From Bacteroidota bacterium (GTDB lineage Bacteria; Bacteroidota; Ignavibacteria; Ignavibacteriales; Ignavibacteriaceae), in contig JAKAJV010000108.1 in the NCBI GenBank assembly GCA_021813585.1, positions 1 through 32,901 of the forward strand: a stretch of DNA of 32,901 bases. The letters run 5' to 3'. Below, piece by piece: positions 6,702 to 14,324 of this stretch (position 1 is the stretch's first letter; each line of letters begins with the position of its first letter). Made by a program: the position numbers and the translations under genes. The notes beneath the pieces are model-generated. The model searched no databases. It was not told where the DNA came from and saw only the letters and a list, made by a program, of their open reading frames with translations.

Positions 6702-7733
6702 TTAAAAAGCATATGTCATTTCCAATCCTGGTCCAGTCGGTGATACAAAAGGGTGAATATATAGTTGTGTTTTTTCATTTAAATAAGCCTTTGTCTCTCT
6801 GCCTCCGAACGATATAATATTTCCAAATTCATAACCAAGAAAAATTGCAAGCGGATAATCGCTATACCAATGAATTCCTTGATTGACCATGCTGACAGCA
6901 AGCATTGCCATTAAAGTATATGTAAGTGGTCTAATCCAGTTTGCCTTAGGATAATTTTTAGCTATTACTGTAAAAGCTGCTAGTGATGTGGCTAAATGAC
7001 CAGATGGGAAAGCATCATAAAAAGGAACGTGCTTGTGATAATCAATTTGATTAGGGAAAAATTTCCAGACACCTCCCGGTTTTGTTGATACAAAAGGACT
7101 TTGTCGTCCTGTAATATGTTTTATTAATTGTACAACTGTGCCAGTTGCTAACACAGCTTCTACAACTTGGCTTGCTGTTGTTAATGCAAGCTTATCATTT
7201 GAAATCCAACCATAAATTGCAAATGCGCCCGCAAGGCCGAACTGAACCTTTCCATCTCCTATATCTACAAATAAATCACTTACGTTTTTATTAACCTGTG
7301 TTTGATTATAGAATTTGTCTGAAGCTGTCCATACTTTATCATCTATTAAAATTAAACCGGTTGTTATTGCAGCTATTCCCAAATAGATGGGAGCTTTTTC
7401 TAATCTAATGTCTCTATTATAAAATTTTACGATGTCGTGTGGTAAATTGGTAATCATATCGTACCATTTAGGTGCTGAGATATTTTTGCCTGCTACTTTT
7501 TCGCTGTCTACACTTCTATCAATTTTATTCTTAGAATTAACTCCAACCGAATCAGCAAGTGAATCCCTATCCTGGTTTGTTTCATTATAAATAGGTGTAC
7601 AAGACGATGTTGTATTATCTCTATAAAAATTATCTACGCGGTTTACCATTTTTAATTTATTTTCAAAAGGATAAACTTTATTTGTAAATATTAAAAAAGT
7701 ATAACAAATTGTTATTGTGATTAAATAGTTCAT
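6702..7733 (-). CDS. PAP2-family phosphatase, second paralogue with a longer N-terminal region
   Basis: The 343-residue protein is a paralogue of the 5637-6563 product. They share TYLGIAA/IYLGIAA, EAVLATG, the PSGHLAT block and HWYSD.PLA..LGY.FGNII. Motif 1 is K205-HITGRQS-P213, motif 2 is PSGH (243-246), and motif 3 has H288 and D292. As in its sister, the second motif-1 arginine is Ser212 and the motif-3 arginine is Met282. After the N-terminal hydrophobic segment (about 2-17) comes a polar Asn/Asp/Ser-rich linker (about 30-88), longer than in the sister gene. A periplasmic lipid-phosphate phosphatase role is the family expectation; the substrate is unknown. The two genes face the same way with the 103-bp element between them. 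Confidence 0.85.
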   Translation of the reverse strand: MNYLITITICYTFLIFTNKVYPFENKLKMVNRVDNFYRDNTTSSCTPIYNETNQDRDSLADSVGVNSKNKIDRSVDSEKVAGKNISAPKWYDMITNLPHDIVKFYNRDIRLEKAPIYLGIAAITTGLILIDDKVWTASDKFYNQTQVNKNVSDLFVDIGDGKVQFGLAGAFAIYGWISNDKLALTTASQVVEAVLATGTVVQLIKHITGRQSPFVSTKPGGVWKFFPNQIDYHKHVPFYDAFPSGHLATSLAAFTVIAKNYPKANWIRPLTYTLMAMLAVSMVNQGIHWYSDYPLAIFLGYEFGNIISFGGRETKAYLNEKTQLYIHPFVSPTGPGLEMTYAF

Positions 7734-7808
7734 AATGAATTCATTTTGAATTCTAATATATAATTTTTAATTCAAAATTGATTTACTTTTCTTTTAATTC
7801 TGAAGCCG

Positions 7809-8762
7809 TTATTTCAGCAAAATAAATTTCTTTGAATCAACAAAATTTTGTGTCTGAATATGGTATATATAAACCCCGCCCGCAAGATTCCTGGCGTTAA
7901 ATCGAATCTCATGAACGCCAGCAGGAATATTTGAATTTAGTAATGTTGCCACTTCTTGTCCTAAAATATTATATATTTTTAGTGTTACTAAACCTGATTG
8001 AGGTATAGAAAAACTTATATTTGTTGTCGGATTAAATGGATTTGGAAAATTTTGTTTTAGCTCAAATGTAAGCGATAGAGTTGAATTATCTGATACAGTT
8101 ACAGTTCTAAGATAAGCTTCTAGAACTGGGAGAATAGTTGGTATAATAATTCTAATCCCTCCTAATTCACTTTCATGTAGTCCATCTGGAAGATAATTCC
8201 ATAATGTCTGTCGATCTAGCCCCAACCATTTTTTTGTTATATCAATATACGTAATATTTTTTTCTTGTGCCACGTCTTGCCAAGCTTGAAAATAAGTTTT
8301 CCAATGTGGACGAGCAACCGCAGGGTTTCTTCCGTCAATTAAGCTATCGAGTGGCGGACTCATACCTAATATAAATATTTTAACTTTAGAATTATACTTT
8401 CTCAAAGAATCCACCATATCTTCAGCATTTTGCCTTGATAAATCTAACGGTACAATCGTATAATTATAATAGGGATTAGGAAGTTCATAACAATCATTAA
8501 TTGCAAATTCCATAAATACAATGTCAGGTCTTTTATTTATCACTAAATTTTTTAGATTTGTTTTACCCCAAATCGAATTCATACCGCCTTTTGCCGAGTT
8601 ATAATAAGTAACATTTGGGAAATCTTTATTTACTTGATACATTAAATTCCTAACCCATTTTCCTACAACAGTTAAACTTGTACCATAAAAAACTATATTT
8701 TTACCCTGTGCAAAAATAAGACTTATATTAAAAATTACTAAAAGGGAAATTTTTTTTATCAT
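7809..8762 (-). CDS. Secreted SGNH/GDSL-type hydrolase with type IX secretion sorting domain
   Basis: The 317-residue protein has a signal peptide (about 1-19, ending IFAQ), an SGNH hydrolase domain (about 20-220) and a C-terminal type IX secretion/FlgD-like domain (about 236-317, beginning QNFPNPFNPTTNISF and ending KKFILLK). Catalytic blocks are visible: GTSL with Ser29 (a variant of GDSL), Gly60 in AKGG, Asn89 in FAIND, and D193-x-x-H196 in PDGLH. Family members are esterases or acetyl-esterases, often acting on polysaccharides. The sorting domain implies export through the T9SS to the surface or medium, although no T9SS machinery genes lie in this window. The 46-base gap from the next minus-strand gene end and the separate ATG suggest its own or a loosely coupled transcript. 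Confidence 0.88.
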   Translation of the reverse strand: MIKKISLLVIFNISLIFAQGKNIVFYGTSLTVVGKWVRNLMYQVNKDFPNVTYYNSAKGGMNSIWGKTNLKNLVINKRPDIVFMEFAINDCYELPNPYYNYTIVPLDLSRQNAEDMVDSLRKYNSKVKIFILGMSPPLDSLIDGRNPAVARPHWKTYFQAWQDVAQEKNITYIDITKKWLGLDRQTLWNYLPDGLHESELGGIRIIIPTILPVLEAYLRTVTVSDNSTLSLTFELKQNFPNPFNPTTNISFSIPQSGLVTLKIYNILGQEVATLLNSNIPAGVHEIRFNARNLAGGVYIYHIQTQNFVDSKKFILLK

Positions 8763-8820
8763 TATAGTTTCCTTAATATTTTAACTTCACCGATCATTAT
8801 TTTTTTACTCATACGAAAGG

Positions 8821-10137
8821 CTACTTTGTTATGTGGATTTCATTCTTAGCTTTTTCTAAAAGCTTAGTAAGCTTTTCATTCTTTGGGTTTAGCACTATCG
8901 CTTTCTCCCATTCTGCTATTGCTTCTTTAAGCATACTTTTCTTATAATATGCTATGCCAGCATTTATATGTGCCTGCTCTATTTTTTCATCTATGCTAAT
9001 TGCTCTTAAGCTAAATTCCAATGCTTTATCATAATTACCTTTTAATAAATATTGATAACCGGTATTGGTATATTGTTCTGCTGAAACTATCTCTTTATTC
9101 AAATCATTATTGCTGCGAAGCGTTGACTGATTAACATTAAATTGCTTCTCATATTCGGAATTCTTACCAAAACTAATTTGTAAACCTAAATTAACTGAAC
9201 TGGAAGTAAAATTACGTAAGTTGTCATTCGAAAAATCTTTCATAAAATTATAGCTTAATCTTAAAGAAAGCCATTCTGTTATATTCTTTTTTATACCAAT
9301 TATTGCGGTGTTCAATATATCTTGTCTATTCTTAGTTGAATGAGTTCGGATCTTTCTACCGTCAAAACTTAAGTTTCCGAATACGTTTTCAATTTGAAAA
9401 AAATAACCATTTCCCAAATTGTATGATAGGTAAGCATCTAAGAACATCCTTTGATAAACATAATTGCTGTTATTAGAATTGTTTGTAATAAAACCGGTCT
9501 GTAAGTCCGTAAAGGTTTTTTTATCAAACTGATGAACCCATCTTAAAGTAAAAAGACTCTGAAAATCTTTTTGTTTTTCTGAGGTAAGAGTGTAAAAATT
9601 AGGGTAACTTCTATTAAAGGCGGAATATTCTAATGAGAAAAGATTTATTTGATCGGCAAGCCAATTAACGCTTACATCTACGGACGTTTGTCCGAATGTT
9701 TGAAATCTATAAACAGAAGAATTTGTTGTTAATATATCCGGTTGGTTTGAATATGTATATAAACCATAAATATTAAGTAGCCAAGTTGGTGAAAAATAAT
9801 GCCCAATCTTTAGTCCTATTTGGTTGTAATTTGTGTTCAAGAAAGATGTGGATACATATTTTTTTAGCCCTAAAACATACTGTGCGGTAATTTTTGTGCT
9901 TAATGAAATAGGATATATTAATGTTAATGAAGGATAGATTAAAGTGGATACATCAGAAGTACCGGAAGACATTCTTAAAACGTTGGAATCAAATTTACTA
10001 AGACTATAAACAGATATCCGGTATCCAAATTTAGATAAAAACTGACTTGATTTTATTACTGAATTAGAATCTTGTGCATGACAAGAAAGTGAGAATATAA
10101 CCATTAAAAAAATTATGTGGGATTTATTTATTCGCAT
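8821..10137 (-). CDS. Outer-membrane beta-barrel protein with C-terminal TPR repeats
   Basis: The 438-residue protein has a signal peptide ending SLSCHAQ, a stretch of alternating beta strands (about 30-330, last strand VNLGLQISFGK) typical of a 12-16 stranded outer-membrane barrel, and two tetratricopeptide repeats (about 353-420; for example QAHINAGIAYYKKSMLKEAIAEWEKA, written here as A-G-I-A-Y-Y and A-I-x-x-W-x-x-A core positions). The TPR part would lie in the periplasm and bind a partner protein. Exopolysaccharide exporters such as PgaA also join TPRs to a barrel, but with the TPRs at the N-terminus, so this order is unusual. It is next to the small secreted protein gene 10218-10583. The family is not recognised beyond this architecture. 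Confidence 0.75.
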   Translation of the reverse strand: MRINKSHIIFLMVIFSLSCHAQDSNSVIKSSQFLSKFGYRISVYSLSKFDSNVLRMSSGTSDVSTLIYPSLTLIYPISLSTKITAQYVLGLKKYVSTSFLNTNYNQIGLKIGHYFSPTWLLNIYGLYTYSNQPDILTTNSSVYRFQTFGQTSVDVSVNWLADQINLFSLEYSAFNRSYPNFYTLTSEKQKDFQSLFTLRWVHQFDKKTFTDLQTGFITNNSNNSNYVYQRMFLDAYLSYNLGNGYFFQIENVFGNLSFDGRKIRTHSTKNRQDILNTAIIGIKKNITEWLSLRLSYNFMKDFSNDNLRNFTSSSVNLGLQISFGKNSEYEKQFNVNQSTLRSNNDLNKEIVSAEQYTNTGYQYLLKGNYDKALEFSLRAISIDEKIEQAHINAGIAYYKKSMLKEAIAEWEKAIVLNPKNEKLTKLLEKAKNEIHITK

Positions 10138-10217
10138 TGCATTAACCTAATGAAATTAAAATTTTCCCGGCTAAAGGAAACTGAAGGATAAGTCAATGCT
10201 TTGTTATTATTTTATAT

Positions 10218-10583
10218 CTAATGATTACCTGTCTCTTCGCCATTGAATTCGTGCGTAGAGCCGCCAGGCCCGTCTAAATCCGGTCCTTCAGTTGTTCCTT
10301 CTTTTACACCTTCAGGTCCATCAGTTACTATGCTAGTTGTCTTTGCTATTGATGTTCTGACTGAACTCAATTTGTTAAGAGCTGAATTCTGAACTGCTTC
10401 GTTTAACTCTAACTTAGATTGAACATTGACGCTTCCTATATCTGTATGCTGTACGTCCATGTTAACGCCGGAAGCGACTTCTAATAAATCTTGGTCAGTA
10501 ATAGACTGGGCATTCAACTTAACAGTAAATCCAACTATAGCTACACTAAATAACACTATTATTAGCTTATATGTGTTTTTCAT
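10218..10583 (-). CDS. Small secreted protein with acidic Gly/Glu/Asp-rich C-terminus, unknown function
   Basis: A strong AGGAGGT lies seven bases before ATG at 10583, which fixes the start. A GTG nine bases further upstream overlaps the ribosome-binding site and is unlikely to be used. The 121-residue product has a signal peptide (about 1-26, ending KLNAQ), a polar middle region with NVQSKLELNEAVQNSALNKL, and a tail (about 85-121) rich in Gly, Glu, Asp, Pro and Thr with two DGP motifs. The mature protein would be small and acidic. The ribosome-binding site is one of the best in the window, suggesting high expression. The gene sits between the barrel-TPR gene and the kinase operon. No family is recognised. 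Confidence 0.75.
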   Translation of the reverse strand: MKNTYKLIIVLFSVAIVGFTVKLNAQSITDQDLLEVASGVNMDVQHTDIGSVNVQSKLELNEAVQNSALNKLSSVRTSIAKTTSIVTDGPEGVKEGTTEGPDLDGPGGSTHEFNGEETGNH

Positions 10584-10811
10584 ACTTTTCACCTCCTTCT
10601 ATAATTATTTGCATCAACGAATCATTCATTTCCTAATTCTGCCGGGATTAGTTTGTATAAAAAATACCATTTGGTTTACCTCTATTTTTAATAATTCAAA
10701 TTTGCTGAAACCAAATTTTATACCATACGAAAAAAAAGAAATTCAAACTGGTGGGTTGAAATATCGTTCTTAAGTTAAATGCAGAAAATATAGTTAACGA
10801 AGGATAGTCAA

Positions 10812-10862
10812 TTTTTTAACTTCTTTTGTTAAAAAACTAACAGCAGTTGTCAAATATTTGAC
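10812..10862 (-). terminator. AT-rich hairpin and palindrome after the kinase operon
   Basis: Downstream of the last operon gene on the minus strand comes GTCAAATATTTGAC, a perfect 14-base palindrome (10849-10862). Next is a 9-base stem TTTTTTAAC/GTTAAAAAA (10812-10820 with 10828-10836). The second hairpin could end the operon transcript, though it lacks a clean U-run. The palindrome might be a protein-binding site for the 10218 gene. Confidence 0.35.
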
Positions 10863-10877
10863 GGTAGTTAAAACTTG

Positions 10878-12008
10878 CTAAAATTCAAAGTGAATTCCTG
10901 AGGTGATTTTATAAGAGTTATATTTTGCCTGATTTAAGTTGGAAATATCATTTTCTAAATTGAAAGATAAATTTAAACTGAGCGAACTCATGAATTTGTA
11001 TTTCATCATTAGGGAGTTATAAAATAAAATATCGCTTCTTAAATCTTCATTTGAATTAACAATCCAACTGTTAAAATTCTTAAATTGAAAGACATTAAAA
11101 CTAAATAAGGATAGTTTTTCATTTATCTTAACTAACAGCGTAATGTTAAATTGGTTTTTCAAGTAATCAAAATCAGCATCCTCAATTAATAAATCTTCAA
11201 AATTTTCATCACCTTGAAAATTATTTTGATTTTGATTCGAGGAATTATCGTTCGGCTGGTCGCTCTCAAACTTATAGGCAAATTCTGTTAAAAGATTTTT
11301 CCCCCACAGCTTATTAATTAATATTTCAGCATAATATCTCGAACCGGTTAAACCTCCAGTAGAATTTATTAAGCTGCTTCCTGGATAGAGATTTCCGCGG
11401 TGCAATTGGTATTCCAATTTAACTCTAGCGTAATCGGTGCTGTTAAAATAATAATTAATTTTAGTAAAAAGCCTGTGACTGAGATAGCTCTCTAGCAATG
11501 AACTATTTTGATAATTCTTAATCCAATTTTTATACCCAATTAAAAAATGTAATTGGTGGGTTAAATCTATTCTATCATAAATGTCTACAATATTTCTAAT
11601 ATAATTATCCAGCTTTAATTTATCATAGTTTCTTATACTAAAAGAGTTATATAAAAATAAAATATTATTTGTATCTAAATTAATAGACCCATTTATTGAG
11701 AAGTGATGTTCCATTCTTCTGTAATTATTTAAATTATAATAGTGCAAGTACCTGTTTTCGTATGATAAATCAAAACCCCATCTTTGTAATATGTTGTTTA
11801 GGTTATAGCCTATAATTATCGAACTCAATAATCTTCCATCTTTACTGCTTGACGAATCTGGCAATCGCAGCCAGTTGTTGCTGTATTCCTGATTTATATT
11901 ACCTGAAAAATAAAACGCCCTTTCCTGCTGTGCATAAACATTCTTGCAGTTTATTAATATAAGCAAGACTAATGTCAACATTATATAAATATTTTTAAAA
12001 TTTACCAT
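10878..12008 (-). CDS. Outer-membrane beta-barrel-like protein, last gene of the kinase operon
   Basis: The 376-residue protein has a signal peptide (about 1-26, ending KNVYAQ) and then alternating strands rich in Asn, Tyr and Leu. It ends in a terminal strand TSGIHFEF with the C-terminal Phe typical of barrels inserted by the BAM complex. An acidic, Asn/Gln-rich insertion (about 250-275) may be a surface loop. It starts 11 bases after the stop of the coiled-coil gene, so the two are almost certainly co-transcribed with the sensor kinase and regulator. No specific family is recognised; a role in export or surface attachment is possible from the context only. Confidence 0.7.
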   Translation of the reverse strand: MVNFKNIYIMLTLVLLILINCKNVYAQQERAFYFSGNINQEYSNNWLRLPDSSSSKDGRLLSSIIIGYNLNNILQRWGFDLSYENRYLHYYNLNNYRRMEHHFSINGSINLDTNNILFLYNSFSIRNYDKLKLDNYIRNIVDIYDRIDLTHQLHFLIGYKNWIKNYQNSSLLESYLSHRLFTKINYYFNSTDYARVKLEYQLHRGNLYPGSSLINSTGGLTGSRYYAEILINKLWGKNLLTEFAYKFESDQPNDNSSNQNQNNFQGDENFEDLLIEDADFDYLKNQFNITLLVKINEKLSLFSFNVFQFKNFNSWIVNSNEDLRSDILFYNSLMMKYKFMSSLSLNLSFNLENDISNLNQAKYNSYKITSGIHFEF

Positions 12009-12019
12009 TCATTATCTCA

Positions 12020-12925
12020 TTATTTATTTGAGGACTTCAACAACTTGTCCAAATAGTTTTTAAATTTATCTATCTTATATAAACACTTATTTTTTTCAAC
12101 ACCCATATTTTTTAATTTTATTTCATTATCCGAAAGTTCACTTTTTATGTCTCTAATTTGATATCTTAGTTGGTTAACACGGTCTCTGTCGTAAAAATCT
12201 TGTTCTTCATCTATGTTTAGTCTTAGTTCAGCTAGAAAATCGAGCATGTCTTGATAAATTAAGATCTCAGATTTAAGTTCGTTTTGACTTTCTGAAAGTC
12301 TGTTTCGTTCTTTATCTATATAGTTAATCCTATCATACAAAATATCAATTTTTAGTTTTACACTTTCAAACGAATCTCCTGCTTCTATTTCTACTGGTGT
12401 CTCTATATTTATTTTTGTTGTATTGATATTTAATTTATCTAGAAATTTTTGTTTCTCTTTTTCCATATCTTGAATGTTATTGAAAATATCTATTTTCTTT
12501 TGCGCTACGGTTTCTTTTTTAAATTTTTCTTGCTCTGTTAAAATCATCCCATTCAATATTGTAATTACAGAATTATATTTATTGTTTAATGATAATAATA
12601 TCCTATTTACTAATGAGTTTATTGTTTCAATACTATCCGCGTATAAGTTCGATTCTTTCAGGTATTGGCTGAGTTTAATATTATTAAGTAGATTGCCAGT
12701 ATTTTTAAGCTTTATCTCATAAATTTTATTATTTATACTTTTAAAAAGTTCACTAATGGTTTCTTTTTGTGATTTCAACTTGCTAAGTACGATTTCATCG
12801 GTTGCAATAGAAATCCTTAAGGAATCTATCGCCTTAACCTGGCACAATGATTTTTGCACATACAATAGCAAAATGAAGATAAGAACAAATGGATAATATT
12901 TTTGTAGAAAATTAGTCATCTGCAT
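12020..12925 (-). CDS. Periplasmic coiled-coil protein in the kinase operon
   Basis: The 301-residue protein has an N-terminal hydrophobic segment (about 10-28, VLIFILLLYVQKSLCQ) that may be a signal peptide or anchor. The remainder is a nearly continuous coiled coil rich in Lys, Glu, Leu, Ile and Asn. Its start overlaps the end of the regulator gene by 14 bases, indicating translational coupling. Long periplasmic coiled coils of this kind often bridge inner and outer membrane or act as adaptors. Pairing with the barrel gene directly downstream fits that idea, but this is inference. No known family motif was found. Confidence 0.7.
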   Translation of the reverse strand: MQMTNFLQKYYPFVLIFILLLYVQKSLCQVKAIDSLRISIATDEIVLSKLKSQKETISELFKSINNKIYEIKLKNTGNLLNNIKLSQYLKESNLYADSIETINSLVNRILLSLNNKYNSVITILNGMILTEQEKFKKETVAQKKIDIFNNIQDMEKEKQKFLDKLNINTTKINIETPVEIEAGDSFESVKLKIDILYDRINYIDKERNRLSESQNELKSEILIYQDMLDFLAELRLNIDEEQDFYDRDRVNQLRYQIRDIKSELSDNEIKLKNMGVEKNKCLYKIDKFKNYLDKLLKSSNK

Positions 12926-14321
12926 AATTCATATTATCTATTATCAGACCATATTTATCCATTTTATATCTCAGGGTTGTTCGCTTAATTCCCAAAATCT
13001 TAGAAGCTTTTGAAATATTATTTTCACTTTTGTTTAGTGCGTCTTGTATTAATTCTCTTTCAAATTTTTCTATTAAATCAGTCAGATTATTCTTTTGATT
13101 GGCGCTTGGTTTACTAGGTTCTTCAATATTTCCAATGTTGTTTATTATATTCTCCGGCAAGTCTTTTATAGAAAGGAAATCTGAATCGCTCATAACAACA
13201 GCCCTTTCTATTACGTTTTCAAGTTCTCTGATATTACCCGGCCACCTGTATTCTTGCAGCACTTCCAATGCATCATTTTTTATTTCAGTTATTATTTTAT
13301 TTGCTTCAACTGAGTATTTCTTTATGAAATGTTGAGTGAGCACCGGAATGTCTTCCTTCCTTTCCCGTAAAGGCGGAATTACAACAGGCACTACATTCAA
13401 TCTGTAAAATAAGTCTTCGCGGAATGTCCCTTCTTTTACCATCTTTGCCAGGTTTCTGTTTGTTGCGGCGAGTATTCTTGCCTTCATTCTTATGGTAACG
13501 TTGCTTCCCACTCTTTCAAACTCTCTTTCTTGCAGCACTCTCAGTAATTTTACTTGCAGTTCCGGTGATATTTCACCTATTTCATCCAAAAAAATAGTCC
13601 CATCTCCAGCAATTTCAAACCTACCGGGCTTCTTGTTAATTGCGCCACTAAAAGCTCCTTTTTCGTGCCCAAACAATTCACTTTCTAATATACCTTGCGC
13701 TAATGCTGCACAATGTACTCTTACGAATGGTTTATTTTTTCTTCGGCTGTTAATATGAAGCGCTCTTGCAGCAAGTTCTTTCCCAGTGCCGCTTTCTCCT
13801 AATAACAATACAGGCGAGTTTGCATCGGCTAATTTTTTTATTTGCTCTATCACTTTTACCATCGCTCTGCTTTGTCCTATTATTTCTGAAAAATTAAAGC
13901 TCAGCTCTGTTCTTAAATATTCATTTTCCAAACTTAACTCTAAGTTTTGTTTGGTTAATTGGCTGGTTTCAAGTGTCTTCTTTATTTTTATCTCAATTTC
14001 GTCAATAGTAAACGGTTTTGCTATAAAATCGGTAGCGCCTAATTTTATAGCTTCCACCGCTTTTTCAACGCTTCCATAAGCGGTAATTACAATAATTGGA
14101 ATCAAATTGTTTACTCTTCTTATCTTGCTTAAAAGCTCAATCCCGTTCATACCGGGCAGCATTAAATCTGTTATTATTAAATCGACATTATTATTCACAA
14201 ATATATCGTACCCGCTTTCAGCTGTTCCGGCAGAATAAACATTGGAACCATTCTTTATTATTATTTGTGAAAGCGCGTCAATAGTGCTTTTATTATCATC
14301 AATTATTAGAATATTCTCCAT
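12912..14321 (-). CDS. Sigma-54-dependent response regulator (NtrC type)
   Basis: The 469-residue protein has three domains. The receiver (about 1-120) has the acidic pair D8/D9, phospho-acceptor D52 in ITDLMLPG, T80 and K102. The AAA+ domain (about 145-385) has Walker A GESGTGKE (175-182), GAFSGA (222-227) and Walker B GTIFLDE (241-247). A Fis-type helix-turn-helix lies near the C-terminus (ISKASKILGIKRTTLRYKM). It should activate sigma-54 promoters once phosphorylated by the kinase encoded three bases upstream. The sigma-54 contact loop reads GAFSGA rather than GAFTGA, a Thr-to-Ser change. I could not find a convincing GG-N10-GC promoter beside the neighbouring genes by eye, so its targets are unknown. 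Confidence 0.93.
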   Translation of the reverse strand: MENILIIDDNKSTIDALSQIIIKNGSNVYSAGTAESGYDIFVNNNVDLIITDLMLPGMNGIELLSKIRRVNNLIPIIVITAYGSVEKAVEAIKLGATDFIAKPFTIDEIEIKIKKTLETSQLTKQNLELSLENEYLRTELSFNFSEIIGQSRAMVKVIEQIKKLADANSPVLLLGESGTGKELAARALHINSRRKNKPFVRVHCAALAQGILESELFGHEKGAFSGAINKKPGRFEIAGDGTIFLDEIGEISPELQVKLLRVLQEREFERVGSNVTIRMKARILAATNRNLAKMVKEGTFREDLFYRLNVVPVVIPPLRERKEDIPVLTQHFIKKYSVEANKIITEIKNDALEVLQEYRWPGNIRELENVIERAVVMSDSDFLSIKDLPENIINNIGNIEEPSKPSANQKNNLTDLIEKFERELIQDALNKSENNISKASKILGIKRTTLRYKMDKYGLIIDNMNYADD

Positions 14322-14324
14322 TTT

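Noticed and set aside
10134-10147. A GG-N10-GC match on the minus strand as a sigma-54 promoter for the barrel-TPR gene
   Set aside because: It overlaps the start codon and lacks the rest of the -24/-12 consensus.
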